From Apostichopus japonicus (taxonomy: Eukaryota > Echinodermata > Holothuroidea > Aspidochirotida > Stichopodidae), in assembly GCF_037975245.1 (NCBI RefSeq), contig NC_092564.1, forward strand, positions 12,054,484 through 12,114,483: DNA of 60,000 nucleotides. The letters are read 5' to 3'. Position numbers and translations under genes: made by a program. Under the pieces are notes generated by a model. The model had not been told where the DNA came from and searched no databases. It saw nothing but the letters and a program-made list of their open reading frames with translations. Shown piece after piece: positions 1 through 9,860 of this stretch. Each line of letters starts with the position of its first letter. Within the stretch, counting starts at the first letter, position 1.

Positions 1-56
1 GACAGTACTTGACACATAATGTAGTAAAGAAATGACTTAAATTTTCTTCCCTGCAG

Positions 57-154
57 ATTATAGACAAGACTTTAGATTAATGTTTCCAGATGAATTCCCA
101 AAAGATTATTGCACTTGCAAGAAACAGTACATGATAAAGGCGCACCACTGCTGA
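57..154 (+). CDS. possible coding exon remnant, unknown product
   Basis: A pyrimidine-rich tract ending in CTGCAG (51-56) looks like a 3' splice site. From 57 the frame whose first full codon is at 59 is open for 31 codons to TGA at 152. It reads as ordinary protein, with DFRLMFPDEFPKDY followed by CTCKK, two closely spaced cysteines. A GTAAGT donor-like site begins at 200, so the transcribed exon could run 57-199 with the stop inside it. I do not recognise the product. It could be the end of a reading frame or a broken exon of the same family as the fragments at 5.5-8.9 kb. The stretch is short enough to be chance. Confidence 0.25.
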
Positions 155-637
155 GTTGCGCTGGCAACGGTGGACCGTGCGAGGATTTGGAGTTGGGAAG
201 TAAGTAAACAAAGTTACCCAGTAAGCAAAGCTACAGCAATCACTTATAGCATGTTAGCCATTTCACTGTTCCCATTTGCGGTCCCCTGCATCACAAGCTG
301 ACATCACCTGCAGACAGCTAGTGCAATTGTCTCTGCTGCATTGTATTGATTACATGGGATATATTAATCAGATGTGATTGTTTTATTTATTGATATGGAT
401 GCTGGATAATATGCTAAAGGCCATTCTTTAAGATGGGAGGCAAAGCCTATTAAACAGCTTTTACTTAAATTTAAGTCATTGTGACTGCATGGTTGGGGCA
501 AACTGAAACCCCCTGCCCCATTATGTGTTAAATATTATACTGTGCTTGATAAATCAACACAGTATTGTAGACTGGAAGTGATTGAATATCAGTTATAGTT
601 GAATTATGGAATAATCATGCCTGAGGGAGCTAGCTGC
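155..637. other. unique AT-rich DNA
   Basis: Apart from the donor-like GTAAGT at 200 I see no gene, transposon end or repeat here. Confidence 0.5.
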
Positions 638-803
638 ATGAAAAATGTCCCAACATTAATGAGAAATGTCTCAAAATTAGTGAGAAATGTCCCAAAATTA
701 CTGTAATGAGAAATGTCCCAACATTAGTGAGAAATATGTCCCACCATGAGTGAGAAATGTCCAAACATTAATGAGAAATGTCCCGACATTAATGAGAAAT
801 GTT
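638..803. repeat. minisatellite, about 21-bp unit
   Basis: About seven to eight imperfect copies of a 21-bp unit of the form GAGAAATGTCCCAACATTA. Some copies vary at the CCC (TCTC, CCAA) and one interior copy carries extra bases. Nothing suggests function. Confidence 0.85.
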
Positions 804-1189
804 AACCTTTTTCCAGTAGGTTACAACTTTGGTTTTCTTTGAGTTACCTCAGTCTATTAAAGGTGATGCCGTACATGCAACACAAAAGAAGAGTCAAAAC
901 CTGTGTCTTGTTCTGCTCCAATTTATTGGAGTTATAGGGCCTTTACTGGGTATGAAAGCCGGTAAAGTAAATGAAAGCACATAATAGAGGATGTAAAAGA
1001 GGACGGTGGTACAACCCACCGGAAGGATTCGTTAGCCCTGAGAACTACGCTCTCACATCTCAAAGTCGAAGTTAAAGATACCAGTTATTGTTAGAGTGGT
1101 TGGACGGCGTGTTTGCGGAATTAAGCAACGCTTACTATAGCTTAAACCACATCAAAACAAGACGGACCACTGTTTAAGTGAGTGATATT
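804..1189. other. no gene seen; unclassified sequence
   Basis: The stretch 1000-1085 contains short GC-rich inverted segments (GGTGGTACAACCCACC) that may belong to an old repeat. I cannot assign it. Confidence 0.35.
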
Positions 1190-1257
1190 ACAGACAATGC
1201 AGATAAACAATACAACAACACAATACAATATAACAAAACAATACAGATAAACAAATA
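1190..1257. repeat. A-rich simple repeat (ACAATA-like)
   Basis: Degenerate repeats of CAATACAA and AGATAAACAA directly precede the tRNA-like head of the SINE. This may be the tail of an earlier copy or a favoured insertion site. Confidence 0.6.
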
Positions 1258-1500
1258 GGGAGTGTTAGCTCGATCAGTGGTTAATGCCGGTGGCTTTCAA
1301 TCATAAGGTCCTGAGTTCGAGTCACTCCAAGATTAATGTATGTCGTCCAGTTACAGAGTTGTTAACAATTCATAATCATGGACGTTAAATATGAATTTAA
1401 GAGACTGACTTCGGTCAGCTTGCGGCTTTGATAAGCCAATGATGGCTTCTTCGCCAGTTCCTGCTTGTAGGAGGATCTAAATACAAAACTACATAAATAC
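1258..1500 (+). mobile_element. tRNA-derived SINE
   Basis: The head (1258-1329) has tRNA form. GGAGTG pairs with CACTCC as an acceptor stem. TTAGCTCGATCAGTGG matches an A box and GAGTTCGAGTCAC a B box, as expected for a pol III internal promoter. The body (about 1400-1490) holds small inverted segments (CTGACTTCGGTCAG, GGCTTTGATAAGCC) and then an A-rich tail (ATACAAAACTACATAAATAC). The 3' body after the tRNA head makes a SINE more likely than a working tRNA. It may belong to one of the SINE groups with a conserved central domain, but I cannot name it. Confidence 0.65.
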
Positions 1501-1927
1501 AATACAGTCCATTGTGCAACTTGCATAGATACAGGCAACCTGTCGGGTCACAGGTCAGAAAAGTTGTAACGGGGAGAGTTCATGAATATTGATTACACCA
1601 CCTTCCCCCACATATATACGCAAGGAAAGTTGAACCTTTCATGTGCTCCAGTTTTCACATGCTATAAAAGACTCATTTAACTGAACGCATAATGTCACAA
1701 TTATATTTTTCGAAGGCTGGGACACAGAAACGCATGCTACCATATTGCTGGTAGTCTAGCTGCTGTCTGTTATCGCCTGCAAAACCATGGCCATGCTGGA
1801 GTGACAAAGTTTCCAGTGATCAAAGCAGTGGACTTTCTAAAAGGTTTGATAATTTTCTGTTAATGTATTATGGGAGGATTTAGGTCTACTGAAAATACGA
1901 GCAGCTTTTTAAAGACCTACTGCATTG
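1501..1927. other. no gene seen
   Basis: Unique AT-rich sequence with no long open frame and no repeat end that I could pair. Confidence 0.4.
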
Positions 1928-1935
1928 CCTCCAAG

Positions 1936-2328
1936 CAGTGGCTGAGCTAGGGGTATTGGTCAGAGAGGGAGCGAGAATGGTCTGTAGGGGCGCTTTGGAC
2001 ACTATATAAGCGGAGTGCCACCACAGGTTGGCGCGGAGCGTACAAAATTTTTTTGAGTAAAGATACTCCCTAGATAGCAGGAAATGACCGTTTCCGGGCC
2101 TTGCTAATTTGCAGATAAATGAAGAATAAATAGCCGTTAGAGCATTTTATCAGGAAATTACACCAACAAAATGTGACAAATGTCAATAGGTAGATGAGAG
2201 CGCAATCAAAAGTCAATAATCTCCAATAAGTGGTAAAAAGCTGAAAAGGGCGCCAGCAGTCCATTTGAGTCCGTCAGGGGGTGGCATCCACCCCCCCCTC
2301 TCCTGACTATATGGATGCTACGCCACTG
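1936..2328. mobile_element. hAT-like MITE (CAGTGGC ends)
   Basis: 393-bp element. It starts CAGTGGCTGAGCTAGGGG and ends TGCTACGCCACTG, an imperfect terminal inverted repeat. It is flanked by the perfect 8-bp direct repeat CCTCCAAG (1928-1935 and 2329-2336). Length, CAG ends and an 8-bp duplication fit a non-autonomous hAT element. There is no transposase. It carries the palindromic module (2009-2042) shared with other elements here, and it is an inverted relative of the element at 4707-5035. Confidence 0.85.
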
Positions 2329-2336
2329 CCTCCAAG

Positions 2337-2741
2337 TATAGCATGCTGCAACCAAGAAAGTTATATGTGATTATGTAATCTACATGCCATATGGTCGTAA
2401 ACTGACCTCTCTGCATGCAGTGTCTGGCATGCAATAGAATCTGCAAACCAAACCGTAATGACACATTACCACACACGTACAGTGTACAACGGCCTAAGTG
2501 CATTCTAGCAGAAACCAACTTTAAAATGCAAGTGGTTATGTCACAAAAGCAACATAATGCCATATGCAAAGTATGTTGTCGCTAACCTTAAGTGGAATGG
2601 GCTAAGCATGTACCCTTGTCCATGCAGCCCAAGCATTAAAGTTGTGGTATTAAAGGGTGTGAAGACTCACGCAGAAAGATACGTCTATAATGCCGGTAAT
2701 TTGACCTAGTTTCGAATGAGGTGTAACAGAAGTGTTAAACA
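2337..2741. other. no gene seen
   Basis: Unique sequence between two hAT-like insertions. The short open frames have no splice context or recognisable composition. Confidence 0.4.
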
Positions 2742-2749
2742 CCACCATC

Positions 2750-3966
2750 CAGGGGCGGGGATCTGTTTCAAATATTGGGGGGGGGACATTTGCCTGGAAG
2801 CAGGGGAATTACTATCAAAGCGGAGCGCCACTATTGGTTGGCGTGCAGCGTACAAGAAAATTTTTGGTTTTGATAGCCCCCCAGATCACCGGAAATGGCA
2901 CTTCTCGGGCTTGAAAATGACCAACCAGATGTACACTTTTGCCTGAGAACCAAATTTTTCCTAATAGTTTTTTTTTTTCATTCATAACCTTTTTTCAAGA
3001 TTGTCACCAGTCACACATCATGTGCGACCTCATTGCATCTCATGTGGATCATTGCTTTTGCAGGTAATTCTACGTAATGCCCCACAATACCCGTCAGCCC
3101 CACTTTTCAAGGTTTTAAGCCCATTATTTGTTCAGAATTTGAATAATAAATTCACTTCAAAACATACCTATAATGTTGCACAAAATTTCATCTATGGACA
3201 ACCAATATAGAAAAACCCCTCTCAAGCCCTAACAGACCGGTCAAAATTGCACGAGTAGAGGGAAGTATGATGAAGCATGTTGGTCAAGGAATTTTCGAAA
3301 ATTCAGACACAGTTAAATTATTGGTACAAATATTAAAACCTCTTATAACGGCTACTTTAAAACTTCTATATCATAGAAAATACCCAAAAAAATATGCTCG
3401 AGGGGGAGGGCGGTCTCCACCCTTCACCCCCCCCCGTCCCTTGGCTACGCACCTGCGGTTAGAAATCTTGTAGGAAACAGGCCAAATGGAAACCCAGTGA
3501 ACCCATATCGATGTGGATCATATATGATTGTACTTACACTCATAGACAAGATGCAAACCAAATTTCATTACGGATGCGGTCTGTCTAGCTATTGATTTCG
3601 GTCATATATAGTAACAAATTGTGACACAGTTAGACAGGCGCCTTGCGAGGAATTTGCCAAGGGAGGGGCAAAGCTTGTACCCAGACTTTCTAATTGTAGT
3701 GCCACCATAAGTTGGTGCGAAGCGCAAAGACAAATTTTGGCCGAAAATGCCTCCCAGATCGCTGGAAATGGCACTTCCCAGGCCTTGTAAGTTGCATCTA
3801 AGCATTTTCTATTTTGAAATTACTAGCGATATCATTAAAAAATACAAAATATATGCTTAAAAAAAACTATGCCACCAAATATTGGGGGGATATTAGATAC
3901 TATATCCCCCCACCTAAAATATTGGTGGGGACATGTCCCCCCGTCCCCCCATGATCGCCGCCCATG
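2750..3966. mobile_element. hAT-like non-autonomous element, 1.2 kb
   Basis: It starts CAGGGGCGGGGATC and ends GATCGCCGCCCATG. These pair as an imperfect terminal inverted repeat. Perfect 8-bp flanks CCACCATC lie at 2742-2749 and 3967-3974. The palindromic module occurs twice inside (near 2820 and 3690), and 2815-3340 is repeated at 6806-7350. A poly-C stretch followed by GGCTACGCACCTG at 3442-3456 looks like the end of another hAT-like element, so the inside is probably composite. No transposase frame is visible. Confidence 0.8.
2815..3340 (+). repeat. dispersed repeat, copy 1
   Basis: This internal part of the 1.2-kb element matches 6806-7350 in the same orientation. Shared blocks include GCGGAGCGCCAC, CCAACCAGATGTACAC, the TCACACATCATG stretch and GGTCAAAATTGCACGAG. 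Copy 2 carries an extra internal duplication of about 70 bp around 7040-7110. Confidence 0.8.
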
Positions 3967-3974
3967 CCACCATC

Positions 3975-4084
3975 GATCCCAGAAAATACACACACAGCTT
4001 GCTACCGTCTGTAATTAGACACTAGTGTACAGTCACTACATACAGCTGCAGTCAATACCCACAGTACAGTACAAACGATACAGT
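3975..4084. other. no gene seen
   Basis: Short unique spacer to the right of the 1.2-kb element. Confidence 0.4.
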
Positions 4085-4224
4085 GATGGACATCTCAGGT
4101 ATCACGTTTCATCACTGTCTGCATTTTGTAGCGACACAAACAAGACATCACTTGCAAGCAACAGAAAGTTAACTTTATCAGATTGCCGCACGCGGTTTGG
4201 GGCGAGTCCTCAGTGCCTTTAAGT
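4085..4224 (-). repeat. inverted dispersed repeat, arm 1
   Basis: The reverse complement of this stretch closely matches 5714-5878. Shared segments include ACTCGCCCCAAACCG, GCTTGCAAGTGA, GTCGCTACAAAATGCAGACA and TGAAACGTGATACC. No transposon ends were found. Confidence 0.8.
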
Positions 4225-4698
4225 GAAGGGTGGCATAACAAAGCTCTAACCAGAGTAGGCCTACAAAGTCAATGGGATTTTACTGTGTGATTTCCTTCAC
4301 ATATAGTTAACTCAATGGAGAAGTCCTGTTGACTTACTGTGTGGCAGTAAAAACAATGTGGAAGAGCAAAGTCCTTGCGAAGGAATAATAAAGAAAGATC
4401 TCAACGACATTCATGTTTGTACTGTATGTACAATAGATACGCTGAAGCTCTCGAAATAGTGAGAAAAAAATTGCCCAGTCAAGCAACTGCATTGCAAAGG
4501 AAGAATCATACAAAACCTCTAAAAGATTTTTGGTTACAGTACTCTATAGAGTAACTTAGTGTACTACTTGCAATGTACAGGGCACCAGCGGCAAAACATA
4601 AAGAGCATGAAAGCAAACTTTGCTGTTGGCGAGGCAGAAATTCAGGGGCACCTGTATGGGCAAACAGCAAGGGCAGGACGGCTTTTTGCCGTTGGTCA
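4225..4698. other. no gene seen
   Basis: Unique sequence. The overlapping short open frames at 4559-4842 run into the hAT-like element and have no coding support. Confidence 0.4.
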
Positions 4699-4706
4699 TA
4701 TCAAGC

Positions 4707-5035
4707 CACTGGCGGAGCGTCCATACAGTCAGGGGGGGTGGATGCCCTCCCGACGGACTGCTCGTGCCCTTTTCAGCTTTTTACCACTTTTCACTTATAC
4801 GCGATGATTGACTTTTTTATTGCGCTCTTATCTACCTATTGATATTTGTCACATTATCTGCAAATTAGCAAGGCCCAGAAAGGGTCATTTCCGGCGATCT
4901 AGGGAGTATCTTTTTACTCAAAATTTTTTTTGTACGCTCCGCGGCAACCTGGGTGGCGCTCCGCTTAGATAGTGTCGAAAGCGCCCCTACAGACCATTCT
5001 TGCCCCCCTGACCAATACCCCTAGCTCCGCCACTG
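4707..5035. mobile_element. hAT-like MITE (CACTGGCGGAGC ends)
   Basis: 329-bp element starting CACTGGCGGAGC and ending GCTCCGCCACTG, inverted with one mismatch. The flanks TATCAAGC (4699-4706) and TGTCAAGC (5036-5043) are an 8-bp duplication with one mismatch. Its right part is the inverse of the left part of 1936-2328, including the GGGGCGC and ACCAATACCCCTAGCT segments. It has no coding capacity. Confidence 0.82.
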
Positions 5036-5043
5036 TGTCAAGC

Positions 5044-5490
5044 CCTGGGTTTGTAATATAATGAATTTCTCCAATGCTCAAAAACAAAGCTGATATGGTG
5101 ATGTCACTGCCTCTGTGCAGACCTATCAAAAAATGGCCATTTTGCTTGATGTGACCAATGAGTCATGTAATGTTATTTAAGACCACAAAAATCTTACAAC
5201 TTCTTGTGTATTTTGTCTTGTTTCTGAGGCACCAGTTCTGATTATCTGTGTGCTAAACATATCCATTTCATTCTGTGACTATCACTTTAAGCAACTGAAC
5301 AATTAAACCTCAGAACAAAGACGTGATGGGCCAGTGTACCATTTCTCATTATACAAATGTCATTGTTACAGGTTCAGAGTAATTAGTATAAAACAAATAC
5401 TAAGACCCTTTATGAAATTCAAAAATTGAATTTTATCTTGTAGGTTTCTTCTAATAATTTATTACAATTTGTGTTATCTGCTTTACACAG
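5044..5490. other. no gene seen; probable intron or upstream DNA
   Basis: AT-rich unique DNA. The last 40 bases form a pyrimidine-rich run ending in TTTACACAG, a plausible acceptor for the exon that follows. Confidence 0.4.
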
Positions 5491-5499
5491 TGGATGTAG

Positions 5500-5700
5500 T
5501 ATCGATGCATTCTTGGGAAAGAACACCCCAGCCATGAAGGAGGCGCATATCTTCTGGCACTTGGACCTACCAAAAGAAGCATTTCACAGTACTTCATTGT
5601 TGTAGACCACTTCGCCCTATACCCTGTTCTGCACTCACATGATGCCTTGGGAGCATTTAATGCACTCTTAAGAGCCATGTTGTGTTTGGCCTTCACCACA
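5500..5700 (+). CDS. coding exon of an uncharacterised transposon-like protein family
   Basis: A 67-codon frame runs without a stop and ends exactly at a codon boundary before a strong donor, ACA|GTAAGC (5701). Composition is protein-like, with GGAYLLALGPTK, SQYFIVVDHFALYPV and ALLRAMLCLAFTT. A conserved I/V-V-D-x-hydrophobic stretch followed by an aliphatic helix resembles the end region of a large family of uncharacterised proteins common in aquatic animal genomes. That likeness is from memory and is not a search result. The upstream acceptor TTTACACAG (5482-5490) would put an in-frame TAG at 5497, so either the downstream AG at 5498-5499 is used or the exon is broken. It could belong to a decayed gene together with the fragments at 6.0-8.9 kb. 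Confidence 0.45.
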
Positions 5701-5713
5701 GTAAGCATGCATC

Positions 5714-5878
5714 TCCTTAAAGGCATTTAAGACTCGCCCCAAACCGAGTGCCTTCCTCTAAAAAAGTTCTGTCGCTTGCAAGTGAAGTTTTTTCTTGTCG
5801 CTACAAAATGCAGACAGTAATGAAACGTGATACCTTGTTATCTTTTATCTCGACCTAAGATGTCCATCTCTGCTATGT
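5714..5878 (+). repeat. inverted dispersed repeat, arm 2
   Basis: Counterpart of 4085-4224 in opposite orientation, starting 13 bases after the exon's donor. Transcripts reading through both arms could pair over about 140 bases. Confidence 0.8.
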
Positions 5879-6048
5879 ACACTGTGTTGTGGAAACTATT
5901 TCAGATTACCGGCATCAGACAAATTTTTGTGCGCTAGTGTTCACTCCCTTTAAGTTTTGGACATTTCTACAAACACAGTCTATGAAATAGATATCACCTT
6001 TACCCAACAGACCCCACATGTGAGGATGCTTAGATCTAAATTGCAAGA

Positions 6049-6660
6049 ATGAGTTGTTTCAAATGCAAAGCTTATCTTGGTAGTGTACCTTACTTACTCA
6101 GGGACAGGAGGTTACAACTTGGATGTTATGATGGGCAGAATCTATTGCTGAAATGTTGCCAAGGGGCATGTTGTCAGACACTTTTCTCATTTAGTGAATT
6201 GAGGAAGCATATAGTTAAGCATGCTCCATTTTCATTAACAAATTGACCCAGGAAAAAAGGGAACATAATTTGGAGGATGATGTTGAACATAATATGATGA
6301 TAATGAGGAGGGTGATGAACTTGCAACCTTTGTAATCCTTTCCCCTCAAGAACTTCAGACTCAGGCAGCAGGGTTAATAGGCTATGTACGATGTCTGCAA
6401 GCTCAAAGGTTATTAAAATACTCTAAACCAAATAGTTAATTCAATGGATAATGTTATTGGTGAAATCACTGGTAGTGTACAAGCTGACCTTCAAAGAACA
6501 TGAATTGGGAAAAGACTATATAATGTTTAAAAATGATATCAAAACACACTTAGACAGTCTATCAAATCCGTGCAATGAACTTTACTCTGAATTCAAGCAA
6601 AATCAAAAATATACTCACAGTATTGTAAAGCACTCCAGTTCCATTTTTTTTTTATGATGA
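6049..6660 (+). pseudogene. decayed zinc-finger protein fragment
   Basis: The first 65 codons (6049-6246) are open. They contain MSCFKCKAY near the start, a cysteine cluster CCQGACC, then SFSELRKHIVKH, which fits the second half of a C2H2 finger (Cys-x3/4-Cys, Phe, Leu, His-x3-His). Beyond the stop at 6244, protein-like text continues in other frames. Near 6310-6440 it reads EELQTQAAGLIGYV-like text with acidic lead-in and ends at TAA. Near 6444-6510 a short frame, NVIGEITGSVQADLQ, ends at TGA. This pattern of a finger plus broken downstream frames is what an old gene or transposon-derived gene looks like. Real splicing could rescue some of it. Confidence 0.4.
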
Positions 6661-6805
6661 CTTTGAGACAGTGAATCCACTATTATCAACATCATCTATT
6701 CACAAGGTGCATTTTAATTTGTTTTAAAATATCTACCTCCTAGGTGTAATTCTATTTGAATAGCATCCAATGTTCTGCCCTTTGTCACACAGAAGATATA
6801 AATAA

Positions 6806-7350
6806 ACTTTCTAAGCGGAGCGCCACCATCGGTTGGGACGCAGCGTACAAGAAAATTTCTGGTTTTGATACCCCCCCAGATCACCGGGTTTGAAAATGAC
6901 CAACCAGATGTACACTTTTGCCTGAGAACCAAGTATTTCCTAATAGTTTTTTTCTTCATCCGTAGCCTCTTTGAAGGTTGTCATCAGTCACACATCATGT
7001 TCGACGTCATCGATCTGGATCATTACCCTTCAATACCCTTCAGCACCACTTTTCAAGCCACATCGCCCTCATCGCATCTCCTGTGGATCATTACCCTTCA
7101 ATATCCTTCAGCACCACTTTTCAAGGTTTTAAACCCATTATTTTTTCAGAATTTGAAAATATTTCTCGTGAATAAATTCACTTCAAAGCATATCCAAAAT
7201 GTTGCGCAAAATTTCATCTATGGACAACCAATACAGAAAAAACCTCCTTCAACCCCTAACAGACTGGTCAAAATTGCACGAGTAGAGGGAAGTATGATGA
7301 AGAATGTTGGTCAGGGAATTTTCGAAAAATTCAGACACAGTTAATTTATT
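6806..7350 (+). repeat. dispersed repeat, copy 2
   Basis: Matches 2815-3340 and begins with the palindromic module near 6810. It includes a local duplication: the block around TGGATCATTACCCTTCAATA and CACCACTTTTCAAG occurs twice between 7015 and 7125. I could not find clean ends or a target duplication. Confidence 0.75.
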
Positions 7351-7445
7351 GCTGTACAAATATTCAAACCTCTTATCACTGATACTATAAAACTTTGTTG
7401 AAGGAAATGAAAAAATACCAGATATTTCTGAAACCGAACTACACA

Positions 7446-7663
7446 CATAACTGTAGGAAGCAGAGGGGGGGGGGGTGGGGGTGCTGCAGCCCCCAACCAA
7501 ATATTTTGTGAAAATTTGGGCAATATATGCTGAGAATTTTTCGGGCACCTACTGAGAGAAAAACAAATTGCAATGATGTACCTAAAGGATATATATAATA
7601 TTTTTCAGGCAAGTTGTTACAGCCGCCCCCCCCCCCAAATCAACTTGGGCTCCTACACCTTTG
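7446..7663 (-). mobile_element. degenerate hAT-like MITE
   Basis: Inverted relative of the element at 9861-10466. It ends in TCCTACACCTTTG, whose complement CAAAGGTGTAGGA pairs with CATAACTGTAGGA at the start. Inside are G and C runs and the GCCCGAAAAATTCTCAGC family sequence in reverse. A direct repeat CTACACACATA occurs at 7439-7449 and 7671-7681, slightly offset from the ends, so the exact boundaries are uncertain. Confidence 0.55.
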
Positions 7664-7681
7664 ACTAGTACTACACACATA

Positions 7682-8263
7682 GACAGTCTGGGGGCTGTTC
7701 ATCCTTGGAATGCCATTTTCATGCTCTCTAAATATGATATTTGATATCTGCTGTTTGCTTTAATACAAATTTGAATAATTGAAATGAGACTGAAATAAAT
7801 ATCTTTGATCTGTTTATTGTGCAATGCCCCACATTTTTTTCATTTCGAAAGACACTTTCAAGTTCATAACACACTGAAGGCTTCGATTCTCGATCTGCCT
7901 TCAGTTTCGGGAAGATCTTGGGATTTTCTTCCCTAGATATTGCTAGATATTGCTAGATATCCATACAATACAAAGTCCTTGGGATTTTTCGGGGCCTGAT
8001 CTTGGGAAATTGCAAAATCGGGAGTGGTCACACTCCATGTAGGTCAGTGCACGACCTCTAGACGTCACTTACGTCACTAATACACAACCTGATCATTGTT
8101 ATGGATGAAGTGGTGGGTTGCTGGATTTCGTCGAGGTCTTGGTACTTCGGGCGAAGGTCTTTAATTAAGTTTCATAACTCATCGGGAAGCGATAAGAGGG
8201 GTGGGGCGTAGGGTTGCGGGGCGCGCGTTTTCAAGAAATGATCCCCCCCCCGGATACGGGCCT
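7682..8263. other. no gene seen; hAT-like end near 8240-8263
   Basis: Mostly unique sequence. A poly-C run followed by GGATACGGGCCTG just before 8264 resembles the right end of a hAT-like element (complement CAGGCCCGTATCC). I could not find its left partner. Confidence 0.35.
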
Positions 8264-8605
8264 GATCATTCTAAATTCTGTGAGATATTCCCAACTTGTT
8301 CTCTCATTGCAAAGCATCACTTTATGATCGATTATCCTACTTGTTTGTGGTTAGTGGGTCCACTTATCCATGTTTGGTGCATTAAGCATAAAACAGAACA
8401 TGATTATTCCTGTCAAATTGGTGATAATTGTAGAAAGTTGAAGAAAGTTTGTAAAACTGTGACAGGAAGACAACAAATCAATCAAATGTTGTACCATTTC
8501 AATTCAAAACAGTCACTATACTTTTCATGTTGGAGCATGGTTCAGAAAAAAACGATATCAATTTATCATTGGAGTGTCATGAATGTGTTGCCTCAAAAGT
8601 GCTAG
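8264..8605 (+). pseudogene. fragment of a transposon-like protein
   Basis: Open frame in register with 8201. Everything before 8264 looks like transposon end, so I place the genuine part after it. The text includes AKHHFMIDYPT, GPLIHVWCIKHKTEHDY and NCRKLKKVCKTV. From memory this matches the recurring pattern K-x-H-F-hhh-Y-P ... G-P-L-x-H-x-W-C-hh-x-E-x-K-H in uncharacterised proteins of fish, cnidarians and echinoderms. Near 8560 the reading appears to continue in another frame, with LSLECHECVASKVLDATLL and then VNWVNLGWD to a TGA near 8660. That implies a frameshift, so I call it broken. It probably belongs with the fragments at 5.5 and 6.0 kb. Confidence 0.45.
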
Positions 8606-8805
8606 ATGCCACACTGCTTATCGAAGTGTTTGATGTAAATTGGGTGAACCTTGGGTGGGACTGAAGTGTCACCATTTGCTTTGTTATGACATGGCGTCAT
8701 TTGGTCAGTTTACTCAGGTATAACATATACTGATTCATAAGGATTTTTTTTTATGTTGTTCTCGTTGTTTGGAACACACTGTATTACTAAACATTGTCTC
8801 TTCAG

Positions 8806-8920
8806 TGGATTTGCTGTGAAAGAGGCAAAACCTCAGCAGACTGCTGTTGACTTCAAACCCCTCTCATTACTGAGGAGTCAATCAAGATCTGATCATCACA
8901 GTTATGTCTGTCCAAGGCAT
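8806..8920 (+). CDS. probable coding exon, same decayed gene region
   Basis: 115 bases flanked by an acceptor ATTGTCTCTTCAG (8793-8805) and a donor CAT|GTAAGT (8921). One frame is open throughout, with KEAKPQQTAVDFKPLSLL and SRSDHHSYVCPRH. The first base completes a split codon and the last codon is whole. Both splice signals are strong. Function unknown. The position 200 bases after the 8264-8605 fragment suggests the same gene. Confidence 0.4.
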
Positions 8921-9740
8921 GTAAGTGTTCAGTAAATTGATTGCACTTCTTAGAAGTGCACTACTTATGCCTCAGTCAATGATGTTGGTTTACAGCAATT
9001 GTTTATATCCATAGAAAATGGTTAATTATCTTTTTGAGACAAAGGAATAATTTAAATTTTAATGACTCGTGATGTGAAAATATTATGAGCTGATTTTACC
9101 TTCAAAAGACTTAAGTTTTCCAGTCAGTTTGAACACAAATGTGCCTGCAAATGTAATATGTTGAACTTTATATGAGACAAGCTTTTATACATTCTTGTTT
9201 ATGCACTTGATAAATAGTTTGCTTTCTATTTTCTGTTAACGTTTCATCTGTACAACTGATGCTTTCAAGATAAATAAAACTTGAATAACTGAAACTTACT
9301 ATTTTTATTTTTTGCCTGTTGTTTATTGCTTGAACATTTGGCCCAAACTTAGGTGTTACTTTGAAAAGGTGTTAACAACAGTATTATATAGAGAATTAAC
9401 TCAGTCAAGTTACGATAAAACGAAGTCCCAATCAACATCAGAGGGAAGAACTATACGTCACACCAGTTTGGATTAAAAGTCAATACAGTCAGTGCTACTT
9501 CTACACCAACCAGAGAAACAATACTGACACCAAAGATAACCGATTTAACACCCTTTGTGGTGTATAGTAAATGATTCTCAAGTTGGTGTTTATTTAACAC
9601 TAGCTGGTAGCAAATATGCACTCCAAAAATACTAAAAATTTGTCCCATATATCTATACTCTGCCCAGTGCATTTGCAGTGGTGGGGGAGGTAAATCTGGA
9701 TGCCAGGCACAGCAGTTTTCGAGGGGCAGCGGTATACCCC
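8921..9740. other. AT-rich non-coding DNA with AATAAA
   Basis: No protein-like frame. AATAAA at 9273-9278 could serve as a poly(A) signal for the plus-strand gene remnants upstream. The minus-strand frame at 9451-9672 has no splice or start context that I trust. Confidence 0.35.
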
Positions 9741-9860
9741 ACCCCGTGAGAGCAGTGGACGTGTGATCTAAGGCTAGCAGGTTTGAGCCCTGGCCAGATC
9801 ATTACGTTGTGTCCATGGGCAAGGCGCTACATTTCTCTATTGCCTCTCTTCACCCAGGTG
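9741..9860 (+). mobile_element. tRNA-type SINE, 5' part
   Basis: It begins with an A-box-like GTGAGAGCAGTGGACG and a B-box-like GGTTTGAGCCC. The body GTGTCCATGGGCAAGGCGC and CTTCACCCAGGTG follows. This body resembles the deeply conserved central domain seen in many invertebrate SINEs (Nin-type, from memory). It is cut at 9860 by a hAT-like element and resumes at 10467. Confidence 0.7.

Noticed and set aside
1258-1330. Functional tRNA gene
   Set aside because: The acceptor stem and boxes are present, but the T-arm pairs poorly and a SINE-type body and A-rich tail follow directly.
3442-3456. Right end of a hAT-like element paired with the start at 2750
   Set aside because: The flanks do not match, whereas 3966 gives a perfect 8-bp duplication with 2750. 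It is probably an unpaired end of another insertion.
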